46,741 nt of DNA from Verrucomicrobiota bacterium (lineage in GTDB: Bacteria; Verrucomicrobiota; Lentisphaeria; JABSQK01; JAJFLO01). Position numbers and translations under genes: made by a program. The stretch lies in NCBI GenBank assembly GCA_021772615.1, contig JAJFLQ010000120.1, positions 1 through 46,741 on the forward strand, written 5' to 3'. Below, in pieces: positions 9,507 through 18,753 of this stretch (its first letter is position 1; every line of letters begins with the position of its first letter). Under the pieces are notes generated by a model. The model did not search any database. It saw only the letters and a program-made list of their open reading frames with translations, and had not been told where the DNA came from.

Positions 9507-11456
9507 TCAGAGATCGAGCGATTTTAGTATGTTCTGCGTAAGATCCTGAACTGTAAAAGGTTTGAACAACAGTACCTGAGATTCGTGGCGTTCGATGTCG
9601 TCTGCCACCTGACGTTCCATATCTCCGGCGGTGATAAATATCACACGCAGCGTAGGGCATTTGCGTCTGAGACGTTCCGCCAGTACTTTGCCGTTGAAGT
9701 CGGGTAGAATCACATCTGTGAGCAAGAGGTCGATACTATTCGCGTGATTTATAAACAATGTAGTGGCTTCTGAACCTGTCGCCGCTCGGTACACGCGAAA
9801 TCCCTGTGCTTGCAACTGATTGCCGATGACCTGCAGCAAATCCGGCTCATCTTCAACAAGAAGGATTGTTGTCGGCTGTGATTCAGCCGCTTCGATTGCG
9901 GCGTCGTCAGTTGCCGGTGGCGTTCCGGCTTCGGCTGACACTGCCGGGAAGAATATCGAAAAAACCGTTCCACTACCAACCGCACTGCGTACATTAATAA
10001 AACCGTCGAATTTTTGGACGATACCGTAGGCGGCGGCGAGGCCGAGTCCGGTACCTTTACCTTCCTCTTTGGTGGTGAAGAAAGGATCAAAAATGTGTTC
10101 GATGATGTCCGCAGGGATACCTGTCCCCGAGTCCCCGACATCGACGCGCACATATTTTCCCGGCGCGACTTCAGCATGCCGCAGCACAACCGATGACTCG
10201 AAATTTTCATGCGTGGTGCGGATGCGCAAACGACCTGCTCCCGACATCGCGTCACGTGCGTTTACGCCGAGATTGATAATGACCTGCTCGATCTGCGCCG
10301 GGTCCGCCTCAATGGCGCTGCAGTCCGGCTGCAGGCTGGTTTCTATGTCGATGCCGTTGCCGAGGAGTGGCCGCAGCATCTTGAGCATGCGCTCAATCAA
10401 GGCGTTCAGATCCACGCGCCGGATCGTCACCGGTTGTCGTTTGCTGATGGTCATTAGCTGGTTGATCAGTGACTTCCCGTGCTCCGCGGCCTCGACGACT
10501 TCCTTGACACTGTCCATACACTCCTCATCGTCACCGACGTCGCGTGCGATCAATTCCGCGTGTGCCAGGATGACAGCGAGCAGGTTGTTAAAATCATGGG
10601 CCACGCCCCCTGCCATAATGCCGAGGGCCTCCATTTTCTGTGAGTGTCGCAGCTGCTCCTCCAACTCGACTTCACGGCTGATGTCATGTTTTACGGCAAC
10701 AAAGTTGATTATGTCGCCGGAGGCATCACGAATCGGCGAAATGACTGAGTCTTCGTGGTAGAGATCGCCATTCTTACGCTTATTAATGAAACGCCCCCGC
10801 CAGGTCTGACCGGTTGTAATGTCCGACCACATGCCGGCGTAAAACCCGGCGTCGTGGACGCCGCTTTTCAAAAGCGCAGGCGTGCGTCCGATCACCTCGG
10901 CGGCCGCAAAGCCCGTGATATTCTCAAAAGCAGGATTGACATACGAGATCACACCGTGCACGTCTGTGATCATCATCGCTTCGCCTGCCTGCTCAATAGC
11001 GGTGGCCAATTGCAATTGGGATGCCTCAGCCTGGCGCCTCAACGCCTTCTCGTGCGCTTCTTCCAGCGCACGCTGCACCGCTGGTACCAGCCGTTTGAGA
11101 TTGTCCTTCAGAATGTAGTCTGTAGCGCCTGCGTGCAGGCTCTCGATTGCCTGCGACTCGCCGATCGCGCCGGAAACGAAGATAAAGGGGACATCCGGGA
11201 GATGTTGTCGCGCGAGCGCAAGGGCGCTGGCACCGTCAAATGACGGCAGGCTGTAATCTGCAAGTATGAGATCGACTGATCCAGCTCGCAGCGCCGCTTC
11301 GAACGCCTTCTCGGTATATTCCCGGTGGATGACGCAATTCGCAAGAGAGCGGTTGAGAATTCCCTTGATCAGGCGGGCATCGACATCGCTGTCCTCAAGG
11401 TGGAGAATTCGCAAGTTCCGGTGATCGCGCGACGCGCTGAGGGGGGACGAATGCAT
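9507..11456 (-). CDS. Hybrid sensor histidine kinase, REC-PAS-HisKA-HATPase-REC
   Basis: This is a 649-residue soluble phosphorelay protein. The first receiver (about 14-135) has D67 in LILADYSLP. The PAS domain (about 145-262) shows MMITDVHGVISYVNPAF and ends with the PAC motif FVAVKHDIS. The dimerisation helix has H287 in GGVAHDFNNLLAV. The ATPase has the N-box LGVNARDAM, G1 DSGTGIP and G2 GTGLGLAAAYGIV. The second receiver (about 530-649) has D581 in LLLTDVILP. With no transmembrane segment, it must sense a cytosolic or PAS-bound cue. The ATG at 11456 is supported by AAGGA about eight bases upstream; a longer in-frame extension to 11648 lacks a site. It leads the minus-strand unit with the acetyltransferase and REC-kinase A, so the latter's receiver is a natural downstream target (inference). 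Confidence 0.92.
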   Translation of the reverse strand: MHSSPLSASRDHRNLRILHLEDSDVDARLIKGILNRSLANCVIHREYTEKAFEAALRAGSVDLILADYSLPSFDGASALALARQHLPDVPFIFVSGAIGESQAIESLHAGATDYILKDNLKRLVPAVQRALEEAHEKALRRQAEASQLQLATAIEQAGEAMMITDVHGVISYVNPAFENITGFAAAEVIGRTPALLKSGVHDAGFYAGMWSDITTGQTWRGRFINKRKNGDLYHEDSVISPIRDASGDIINFVAVKHDISREVELEEQLRHSQKMEALGIMAGGVAHDFNNLLAVILAHAELIARDVGDDEECMDSVKEVVEAAEHGKSLINQLMTISKRQPVTIRRVDLNALIERMLKMLRPLLGNGIDIETSLQPDCSAIEADPAQIEQVIINLGVNARDAMSGAGRLRIRTTHENFESSVVLRHAEVAPGKYVRVDVGDSGTGIPADIIEHIFDPFFTTKEEGKGTGLGLAAAYGIVQKFDGFINVRSAVGSGTVFSIFFPAVSAEAGTPPATDDAAIEAAESQPTTILLVEDEPDLLQVIGNQLQAQGFRVYRAATGSEATTLFINHANSIDLLLTDVILPDFNGKVLAERLRRKCPTLRVIFITAGDMERQVADDIERHESQVLLFKPFTVQDLTQNILKSLDL

Positions 11457-11736
11457 GATAATCCTTCGGCAATGGCGCCACAGTCTGGTGTGGAGAGTCG
11501 AACTCGGCACGGCAACTGCGGCATCGCTTGATTTGTCGTGATAATCGGATACCTGTTTATCGGTCGCACACGGTTGCGTGCACACAGCTGGGTGCACCAC
11601 ACGGGACCGGATAAAATGCATCGCCGTTTCTGCACCGGATCGCCGCACAATTTACGTGGTATCGTGACCGCGCGGACTCCCGACCATATTGCAACAACGG
11701 TATGACACTGAACTCGGGGATACGGGAGCTAAAGTA
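11457..11736. promoter_or_regulatory. Divergent intergenic region between the two signalling units
   Basis: These are 280 bases between the hybrid kinase (minus) and REC-kinase B (plus). The region must carry promoters for both. No clear -35/-10 pair or operator was found. The useful sites are the ribosome binding sites: AAGGA before the ATG at 11456 on the minus strand, and GGGAG at 11723-11727 nine bases before the GTG at 11737 on the plus strand. Confidence 0.45.
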
Positions 11737-12990
11737 GTGGAAAACGCCGAAATAACAATTCTCATCGTTGACGACGATATCAAGCTGCGGAAGGTGCTCA
11801 GCAAAATACTGCGGCGCAAAGGATATACGACGCTCGATGCGGAGAACGGCGCACGCGGCATGGAGTTGATTAAAGAACATCCGATCTCACTGGTATTGAG
11901 TGATATCGACATGCCGGAAAAGTCCGGTATCGTCCTCCTGGCTGAGATCAAGGAAGTATCCAGCACCCTGCCAGTCATTATTGTGACCGGAAAACCGACG
12001 GTAGATGCGGCAGTAGAGTGCATGAAGATTGGCGCATCCGATTTCATATCCAAACCATTCAATATTGCCAAGATTGAAGCGGTAGTTGAAAAAGCGTTGC
12101 GTAACGCGGCAGTTGCCTGTAAGCCGATACTCCCCGGTGACGTCCCCCTCGAAAACGATCCCAAGACAGTTTCGGGATTCCGGTTTCTGGACAAGTTGGG
12201 CGAGGGCACCATGGGCGACGTCTATCTGGTCGATAAAGCGTTTGAAGGCCGGCGTCGGCAGTTCGCGCTTAAGAAGTTCAAGCCGAAAGTGCCGATGGCC
12301 GGCGAAGTCGGTCGGATGGACCAGCGATTTCTTCACGAGGCCAAGGCGGCATCGAGCGTAAAGCACCCGAATATCGTCGAAATCATCGAGTATGGCGTGG
12401 ACGACGCGGATCTCGGTAATTTTATTGTTATGGAATACGTAAAAGGCGAATCACTGCAAGACCTCATTGCGAAGCCGGGCCAATTTGATTATCGCGCCAA
12501 GGCGTTGTTGATCAGCCAGATCGCAAGCGGTCTGCATGCCATACACGAGCACAACATTTGTCACCGCGACATAAAGCCGGCGAATATCATGGTGACGCCG
12601 GATCGCGTGGTTAAGATCACAGATTTCAGTATAGCGCGGATACCGGAATCAATGTTGACCGGCAAACACGACTTAATGGGCTCCCCCGGGTACATGGCGC
12701 CGGAGTCCTTCAACAGCTCCCGCGTGGATCACCGCGCGGATATTTTTTCTCTCGGCCTCTTATCATACGAACTCCTGGTCGGGCGGCATCCGTTCGGAGC
12801 CGGCAGTCTGTATAAACTTGCGTTGCAGATTCAGAACGATCAGCCGGAGTCTCCGACATCGGTTGATCCCGATTTTCCGCGACCCCTGGATCCGATCCTC
12901 ACCCGGATGCTGGAGAAAACCGTAGAACGCCGGTATCAGTCGGCCGGCGATATTTCTCGCGATATTCAGTCGGTCATCGACGCGATCTGA
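11737..12990 (+). CDS. Response regulator receiver fused to Ser/Thr protein kinase (copy B, DFS variant)
   Basis: This 417-residue paralogue of the REC-kinase ending at 7611 has the same layout. The receiver (about 6-122) has D12-D13, D56 in LSDIDMP and the Lys in SKPF. The kinase (about 147-410) has GEGTMG, K179 in FALKKFK, HRDIKPAN with D278, and GSPGYMAPES. The magnesium-binding DFG motif is DFS here (296-298, ITDFSIAR). D296 is kept, so activity may persist, but the Gly-to-Ser change is unusual and absent from copy A. I chose the GTG at 11737 because it has GGGAG nine bases upstream; an upstream TTG at 11689 has none. The gene heads a plus-strand set with two histidine kinases, the first starting 80 bases downstream. 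Confidence 0.88.
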   Translation: MENAEITILIVDDDIKLRKVLSKILRRKGYTTLDAENGARGMELIKEHPISLVLSDIDMPEKSGIVLLAEIKEVSSTLPVIIVTGKPTVDAAVECMKIGASDFISKPFNIAKIEAVVEKALRNAAVACKPILPGDVPLENDPKTVSGFRFLDKLGEGTMGDVYLVDKAFEGRRRQFALKKFKPKVPMAGEVGRMDQRFLHEAKAASSVKHPNIVEIIEYGVDDADLGNFIVMEYVKGESLQDLIAKPGQFDYRAKALLISQIASGLHAIHEHNICHRDIKPANIMVTPDRVVKITDFSIARIPESMLTGKHDLMGSPGYMAPESFNSSRVDHRADIFSLGLLSYELLVGRHPFGAGSLYKLALQIQNDQPESPTSVDPDFPRPLDPILTRMLEKTVERRYQSAGDISRDIQSVIDAI

Positions 12991-13070
12991 TACCGGCCGG
13001 CAGGAGGTGATCGCCTGGCGCGTCGTAGCAACCGGTTTCGCGATCATCGGCTCGCCGGCAGGTAACGACG

Positions 13071-15188
13071 ATGGATGAGAAAATAAAAATTCTGATTATC
13101 GAGGATAATGCAGCACAGCTGCGTATCCTCACAATATTGCTCGAAAGATCCGGCTACGAAATCCACAGTGCCACCGATGGCCAGGCCGGCCTTGATGCCG
13201 CTATGCGCATTCATCCCGATCTCGTTGTTGTCGATGTGATTATTCCCGGTATCGATGGTATAGAATTGTGCCGACGACTGAAGGCGGCATCCGAAACACG
13301 CGATGCCATGGTCATTTTGGTGTCCAGCCGTATGCGCAATTCCGAAGCGATGACGCGCGCCCTCGATTGCGGCGCGGACGGCTATATCGTCCGCCCGATT
13401 CCCAATGACGAACTTCGTGCGAGAATCGATGCCGTCGTTCGTATCCGCAAGCTGCATTTGCAGCAGCGATTCAAGACGCGGCGCGAACGAGTTATTGCGG
13501 ACCTTGCGGAGTGCGCGCTGACCGAAATGTCAACCGATGTCTTCCTGGACGAGGTCGTAATCCGGGTTCAGGAAGTCATGGGATGGGACCTTGCGGCTGT
13601 GTTTCAGTGGTCGGCGCACGAGCGGCAATATAGCATCCGTGCCGGACGCGGCTGGCCCGAGAATGTCGTTCGGATGCCTCGGCCAATGGCCGCCGACGAA
13701 ATGCGCGCTTTCGATTATGTGGAGCGTAATACTGTCATTTTCGCGAGCCGCGATGAGATGAATGCATTGCCGATTCCTGAATTTATCGCAGCACGTGATA
13801 TGAATACTGGTATCATTGTACCCATTACCGGGCATGCCGGATTTTCCGGCGCAGTAGGCGTGTTCGCCTGCGATGACCATGCGTTATCGGACCTGCATCT
13901 TCCCTTCATCCATGGTATTGCCGGCCTGGTAGGTCTGGTTTTGAAGCGACATGATGACGATCGCGCGTTGCTCGATGCAAAGCGTACGCTACTCGAAGGT
14001 AAGCAGAAGCTCGCCGTAACATTGGCATCAATCGGCGACGGTGTTGTCGCGACGGATATAGATGGGATGATCACATATGTGAACGATGCTGGTCGCGAGT
14101 TGATGGGAATTTATGCAGACGATGTCATCGGTTGCGCTCTGGATTCTGTTTATCGCGTCATAATCGGTAAGACCAGGATGCCGCTACCGTACCCGTTCGG
14201 GCAGGTTCTCGGCGGTCACCGACCACATGAGCGCGCTGATGACCTGGTACTGGAGTCGGCCGATGGTCGGTCCCATGAGATCGCCGACAAAGGCGCCGTG
14301 GTCGCAGATGCCGACGGGAAGCCGGGGGGATTGGTCATTGCGATTCGGGATCTGACGGACATCCGATCCCGTGAACGGCGGTTGAAAAAGGCGTATGCCG
14401 ACCTGGAGTCGGCGCATCGGCAGATGTTGGAGACGAGCCGGCTCGCGGCCCTCGGGGAGATTGGGACCGGTATCGCCCACGAGTTGAACCAGCCGTTGAC
14501 GGGGATCCTGAATTTCACCAAAATGATGCTGAAAGATATGGAGCCGTCGTCGGATCTGGCAAGAGACCTGGTGGTAATCGAAGAACAGGCGTCGCGCATG
14601 AGTCGGCTGGTGCGCAAGATCGTTTCGTTTGCGCGGCACGATGATGATCGTGTGTCGCCGGTTTCCGTGCGTGACGCGATCGACACCGCTGTGGCTCTGA
14701 TGGCCGTCCAGTTCCGCGAGTCGTCAATCACATTGAATGTCGAGATTGATGAAACGTTTCCGCAAGTGTACGCGACCGTCGATTCGCTGCAGCAGATTTT
14801 TATCAATTTCTTGACCAATGCCCGTGATGCCATTCGTGCCGGCGGCAGTGGCGGTTGCATCGGTATCGTAGGTTCTGAATCGGTCGCACGCGAAGACTTG
14901 CGCCTGCTTGCGGACGCGGACGTGTCGCGAATCGACCCGACGTATGACAGTCCGAATCACTGGGTATCCATCGTTGTTACGGACGACGGCGTCGACGTGG
15001 CGCCTGAGGCCGAAGGAAGGTTGTTTGAGTCATTTACAACCTCAAAGCCAGCCGGTACAGGTACCGGGCTTGGTTTGTCGCTGGTGCGCAAGATTTGCCG
15101 GGAAGTCGGCGGAGCGGTCGGGTTCCGGCGTGGACCTGCCAATGATAAGCAGTTTGTGGTACTGCTCCGCCGCGTCGGAGATACATAA
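13071..15188 (+). CDS. Sensor histidine kinase with N-terminal receiver, GAF and PAS domains
   Basis: This is a 705-residue soluble kinase. The receiver (about 5-125) has phospho-acceptor D55 in VVVDVIIPG; the usual Lys-Pro of receivers is Arg-Pro here (YIVRPIP). The GAF domain (about 140-292) contains GWDLAAVFQW and MNTGIIVPI. The PAS domain (about 312-432) contains GDGVVATDIDGMITYVN. The HisKA helix has H470 in GIAHELNQPLTG, a subgroup typical of NtrB/DctB-like kinases. The ATPase domain has NFLTNARDAI and GTGTGLGLSLVRKI, but its G1 box reads DDGVDV instead of DxGxGI. It follows REC-kinase B by 80 bases with an AGG-containing site before the ATG and probably belongs to the same unit. Either this kinase or the hybrid kinase could feed the receiver-kinases; pairing cannot be read from sequence. 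Confidence 0.9.
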   Translation: MDEKIKILIIEDNAAQLRILTILLERSGYEIHSATDGQAGLDAAMRIHPDLVVVDVIIPGIDGIELCRRLKAASETRDAMVILVSSRMRNSEAMTRALDCGADGYIVRPIPNDELRARIDAVVRIRKLHLQQRFKTRRERVIADLAECALTEMSTDVFLDEVVIRVQEVMGWDLAAVFQWSAHERQYSIRAGRGWPENVVRMPRPMAADEMRAFDYVERNTVIFASRDEMNALPIPEFIAARDMNTGIIVPITGHAGFSGAVGVFACDDHALSDLHLPFIHGIAGLVGLVLKRHDDDRALLDAKRTLLEGKQKLAVTLASIGDGVVATDIDGMITYVNDAGRELMGIYADDVIGCALDSVYRVIIGKTRMPLPYPFGQVLGGHRPHERADDLVLESADGRSHEIADKGAVVADADGKPGGLVIAIRDLTDIRSRERRLKKAYADLESAHRQMLETSRLAALGEIGTGIAHELNQPLTGILNFTKMMLKDMEPSSDLARDLVVIEEQASRMSRLVRKIVSFARHDDDRVSPVSVRDAIDTAVALMAVQFRESSITLNVEIDETFPQVYATVDSLQQIFINFLTNARDAIRAGGSGGCIGIVGSESVAREDLRLLADADVSRIDPTYDSPNHWVSIVVTDDGVDVAPEAEGRLFESFTTSKPAGTGTGLGLSLVRKICREVGGAVGFRRGPANDKQFVVLLRRVGDT

Positions 15189-15438
15189 GTCGATCACGCT
15201 ATGCGCGGTTTTGGTCGCATGCCTTCGCTGTGTTGTCGAGCACATCCGCACCAGCTCGGTGGTGACAATGCGTCAACACATTCCATCCAGTGCCGCCGAC
15301 TGGAATGTTAAGTCATCATGCGTCATGATCATTGAATGACCATGCCGCGGTGAATTCAGAATTCGGGCGCGCTATACGAACAGCGTCTGGAATGCGAGTT
15401 CGTGGCATACGTGTGGTTCTTGAGGGAAAGAAACAACA

Positions 15439-16410
15439 ATGATTCGTATATCTACATGTGTTCTATGGATAGCATTCTCGATCACCGTAGCGGCGACGCA
15501 GGCAGAAGCAGGTGATCCACCCGGCATGGCCGAAACGCCGGATGTAGATATCATAGGCATCCACTGGAAGGCACGGTTGATCCTTGAGGAGCTGGAGCTG
15601 GTACGGCTGGAAATCGGGGGGGCGGCCTCCGAGCCGCCGCCGGTGACATTTTCCAACGTCAGATTGCACGAAATTCAGTTTGCAGCGCTCGTAACGCTCA
15701 AGAAGGCTGATCGCCTCTGTTTCGAGTACTCGCGGCGCCGATTCGACGACAGTGTTTACGACCAGCCGGAGATCGGGCTTGACCGCATCGGCACGACAAT
15801 CGATCTGGTACTCGACCGATTGCAACGCGTAAAGGTGGAGTTGGGCATCACGGACGAAGCAGCTGCGTCCAGGTTACCGGTCGGTCAGATCGAGTATTCG
15901 GAGATTCTCAACCTCCTTGGGACCGGCAACCGAAAAATCAATATGCTGCTGGCAAAACCGTTCGCACCTGCGGACGTATTTCAGGAGGTGACCCAGGCAG
16001 TAGCACATGCTGCCGGCGTATTGGCAGCGTATCCAGGTTTCGAGCGAATCGGCGCTGATCCGACGTTCGAGCGCAGGAAGCGTCCTGCAGACGTATACAA
16101 TCGATTGCTTGAGTGTTTTAAGGAACTTGAGTTTATCTCCGCCGAAGCGAATATCCCGATGGTGCGGATCCACGTTACGGGAGGGAAGATCGATACGGTG
16201 GAGCCTGGTGATGTCTACGATATCGCCGCACTCATCGCCTCCGAGCTAGCCTTACTCAAATCCCGAACCGGTGGCGACGGGAAGGTGATACGAACGGTTT
16301 ATCCTGGACGCAAGCTTCCGTCCCACGTCTATCAGCGGGTCGGTATTCTTCAGCAGCAGCTAAGTCGCATTCGTAGTGCTTCTCGCCGTAATCCGGGACG
16401 AATTCAGTGA
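15439..16410 (+). CDS. Secreted protein of unknown function
   Basis: I do not recognise this 323-residue protein. It begins with a clear signal peptide (ISTCVLWIAFSITVAATQAEA, cut near residue 25), so it is probably periplasmic. The mature part has no Cys cluster or catalytic motif that I can identify. It looks largely helical, and several stretches have related patterns of the type 'YNRLLECFKELEFI', 'VYDIAALIASELALLKS' and 'VYQRVGILQQQLSRI', which suggests a repeated helical unit. The ATG at 15439 has GAGG about 13 bases upstream. It lies between two histidine kinase genes on the same strand (250 bases after one, 75 before the other). A role as periplasmic partner of the downstream membrane kinase is a guess from position only. 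Confidence 0.7.
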   Translation: MIRISTCVLWIAFSITVAATQAEAGDPPGMAETPDVDIIGIHWKARLILEELELVRLEIGGAASEPPPVTFSNVRLHEIQFAALVTLKKADRLCFEYSRRRFDDSVYDQPEIGLDRIGTTIDLVLDRLQRVKVELGITDEAAASRLPVGQIEYSEILNLLGTGNRKINMLLAKPFAPADVFQEVTQAVAHAAGVLAAYPGFERIGADPTFERRKRPADVYNRLLECFKELEFISAEANIPMVRIHVTGGKIDTVEPGDVYDIAALIASELALLKSRTGGDGKVIRTVYPGRKLPSHVYQRVGILQQQLSRIRSASRRNPGRIQ

Positions 16411-16485
16411 CCGCTCACGCCCGCGGTGTAGTCGACGAGACCAGGAGATACACCACATTTGTCTGCACCGGAGAAATGCACACAC

Positions 16486-18750
16486 ATGAAACCGCATCTT
16501 AGAACGAAACTGCTTCGTTCACACATGTTGATAGCGTGTATCGGCGCGGCCCTACTGAGCGTAGCCCTGGTCATGATTGTCTGGCTGCGGACGCATATCG
16601 ATCGGCTGGTCGAGACATATGTTCCGGCTGTCCGGGCGGCGTTGACGACGCGTAACGGAGTCGAACGATCCCACGCCGGATTGCGCGGTTGGGTTGTACT
16701 TGGCGACGATGCCTATCGTCGCAATCGAATCGAGGCGTGGCGTACGGAAATCGACGTCGGTGTGGCTGAACTCGACCGGATCATTCACGCAACCGGTCGC
16801 TCCCGGCAGTTCCGTACCATCAATGCGTTGCGCAGCCATCTTGCGGAACTGCGCGAAGTGCAGTGGTGGGTCGAGGACACCGCACAGGCCGTCGGGAACG
16901 AACCGGCACGCGATATACTGGTCCGCTATATCCAGCCGATAGCGGACGAGGTTTACGACGTGATCACGGCTCTTATCGACCGCGAGAAGCAGGCATCGAG
17001 CCGGTCCGGAAATCATTCCCTCCTTGGGCATATGGCCGATTTCCGCGGATTCTTTATCAAGTCGCAGGCTGTGTTCATTGACTATGTCAACACCGGCAGT
17101 GCTACGGATAAGCTGGAATTTCGCCGCCTGGTCGAGATCGTTTCCAGTACGACCGCGGCGATTTCTGCAGAATCGACCACATTGGACGCAGATGTCCAAG
17201 AACAGATCCGGTGGTTGGCGTCCGAGACACAGGCCATCCGGTCATTGAGCGAGGAGGCTATCGAGATACGTGACGCCGACACGTGGAACGTTGCCCGGTA
17301 TATGTTGAAGGCCGACGTCGGCACGCTCGAGCAGGAGATACACGACCTCCTCAACGCACTGAATGATTCACAGTTGAAGCTGATGAATCGCGAGGTTCGG
17401 CAAGTCACTGCAATGTCCGATATGGTGGTAACGTCGCTGATCGTGTTGATCATCGTAAATCTAGTTGCTGCTGCCGTTGTCGGCCGTCGGCGTGCGCACC
17501 GCATCGTGAAGCCGGTGTCGGATCTCCTTGATGCCACCAGGCGGCTTGCTGACGATCGCCTGAAACATGATATACCAGTCGCAGGCAGCGACGAGCTGGC
17601 GCAGCTTGCTGCATCCTTCAATCGCATGCGTCGCTCACTCGATAAGAGCAGGATTTCTCTGGAGGCCGCGCAGGAGCAATTTCGGGTGGTGGTCGAAGCC
17701 GCCCCGAATGCCCTCGTTGTTCTGGACCCGTCGCAGTGCATAATTTTCGTAAATCCCCAGTGCGAACGCCTCTTTGGCAGCGACCGCGGCGCATTGGTCG
17801 GCACCGTTGTCGATCGGATTATCCCCGGATTCGCGCGTATGATCAGAGGCGACGAGGTGGATCATTTGGAAGGGGTGTATCGAACGGATCGCCGCGGTCG
17901 CCGCGCCGACGGCACTGAATTGTCGCTGGAGACAGCCGTGACACCAATCAATTTTCATGGCCAACCATCGGTGCTGGTTGCGATTATGGACATCACCGAA
18001 CGCAGGAAGGCGACGGAGCAGCTGCGGCGTTACGCAGCTGAATTGCAACGCAGCAATCGCGATCTGGAACAGTACGCCAATGCCGCATCGCATGATTTAA
18101 AGGCGCCGTTGACCGCGCTCGACAATCTGGCGATGTGGATTGGTGACGAACTCGGTGACGATCTTCGTGATCCGCTCGGGAAGTATCTGCAGCTGATGCG
18201 AAGTCGCATTCGCAGGATGCAGACGTTATTGTCCGATCTCCTTGCGTATTCACAGGTGGGCCGAGGCGGCGTAGTGGAGGACGACGTTGTGGATCTGGAC
18301 GAAATGGTCAAGTGTATTTGGGAGGACGTGAAGAGGTCCGCGGAGGCCCAATTGGTGATCACGTCGCGTATGCCGGTGATAAAGACCAGTCGGAGCCTGT
18401 TGACAATGGTATTGCAGAATCTCATCGAAAACGCCGTGAAACACAATCCCAATGCTGAAAAAATAGTCGAAGTAAATGTCGATGACCTCGAAGATTACTA
18501 TCGCATGACGGTGTCCGACGACGGCCCCGGCATCGATAAAGCCTACTACAAGAAGGCGGTCACGATGTTTCAGACGTTGCGGCCGCGGGATGAAATCGAG
18601 GGCAGTGGAATCGGATTGGCTGTGGTGAAGAAAATTGTCGAGTCGCGTGGCGGCAGTCTCACGCTTGATAATTCGAAAAAAAACTGGTTTCGCGCTATTT
18701 TTACATGGCCGAAATCGCCGCCCGAGCCGCCGCCCACAGCGATCACGTGA
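16486..18750 (+). CDS. Membrane sensor histidine kinase (CHASE3-like sensor, HAMP, PAS, HisKA, HATPase)
   Basis: This is an inner-membrane kinase of 754 residues. TM1 is about residues 13-36 (LIACIGAALLSVALVMIVWL). A long helical periplasmic region resembles CHASE3/four-helix-bundle sensors. TM2 is about 312-333 (VVTSLIVLIIVNLVAAAVV). A HAMP linker follows (KPVSDLLDATRRLADD to FNRMRRSLDKS), then a PAS domain (NALVVLDPSQCIIFVN, ending MDITERR). HisKA has the acceptor His in ASHDLKAPLTALD, the phytochrome/bacteriophytochrome-like subgroup. The ATPase shows NLIENAVKHN, DDGPGIDK and GSGIGLAVVKKI. The ATG at 16486 has GGAG 12 bases ahead; a TTG at 16459 with AGGAG ahead would add nine residues and cannot be excluded. 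The gene ends three bases from the stop of the convergent tricorn protease, leaving no room for a separate terminator. Confidence 0.88.
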   Translation: MKPHLRTKLLRSHMLIACIGAALLSVALVMIVWLRTHIDRLVETYVPAVRAALTTRNGVERSHAGLRGWVVLGDDAYRRNRIEAWRTEIDVGVAELDRIIHATGRSRQFRTINALRSHLAELREVQWWVEDTAQAVGNEPARDILVRYIQPIADEVYDVITALIDREKQASSRSGNHSLLGHMADFRGFFIKSQAVFIDYVNTGSATDKLEFRRLVEIVSSTTAAISAESTTLDADVQEQIRWLASETQAIRSLSEEAIEIRDADTWNVARYMLKADVGTLEQEIHDLLNALNDSQLKLMNREVRQVTAMSDMVVTSLIVLIIVNLVAAAVVGRRRAHRIVKPVSDLLDATRRLADDRLKHDIPVAGSDELAQLAASFNRMRRSLDKSRISLEAAQEQFRVVVEAAPNALVVLDPSQCIIFVNPQCERLFGSDRGALVGTVVDRIIPGFARMIRGDEVDHLEGVYRTDRRGRRADGTELSLETAVTPINFHGQPSVLVAIMDITERRKATEQLRRYAAELQRSNRDLEQYANAASHDLKAPLTALDNLAMWIGDELGDDLRDPLGKYLQLMRSRIRRMQTLLSDLLAYSQVGRGGVVEDDVVDLDEMVKCIWEDVKRSAEAQLVITSRMPVIKTSRSLLTMVLQNLIENAVKHNPNAEKIVEVNVDDLEDYYRMTVSDDGPGIDKAYYKKAVTMFQTLRPRDEIEGSGIGLAVVKKIVESRGGSLTLDNSKKNWFRAIFTWPKSPPEPPPTAIT

Positions 18751-18753
18751 TCG

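Noticed and set aside
10069..10761. Open frame of 230 codons antisense to the hybrid kinase
   Set aside because: Ser/Arg-rich shadow of the HisKA/ATPase region.
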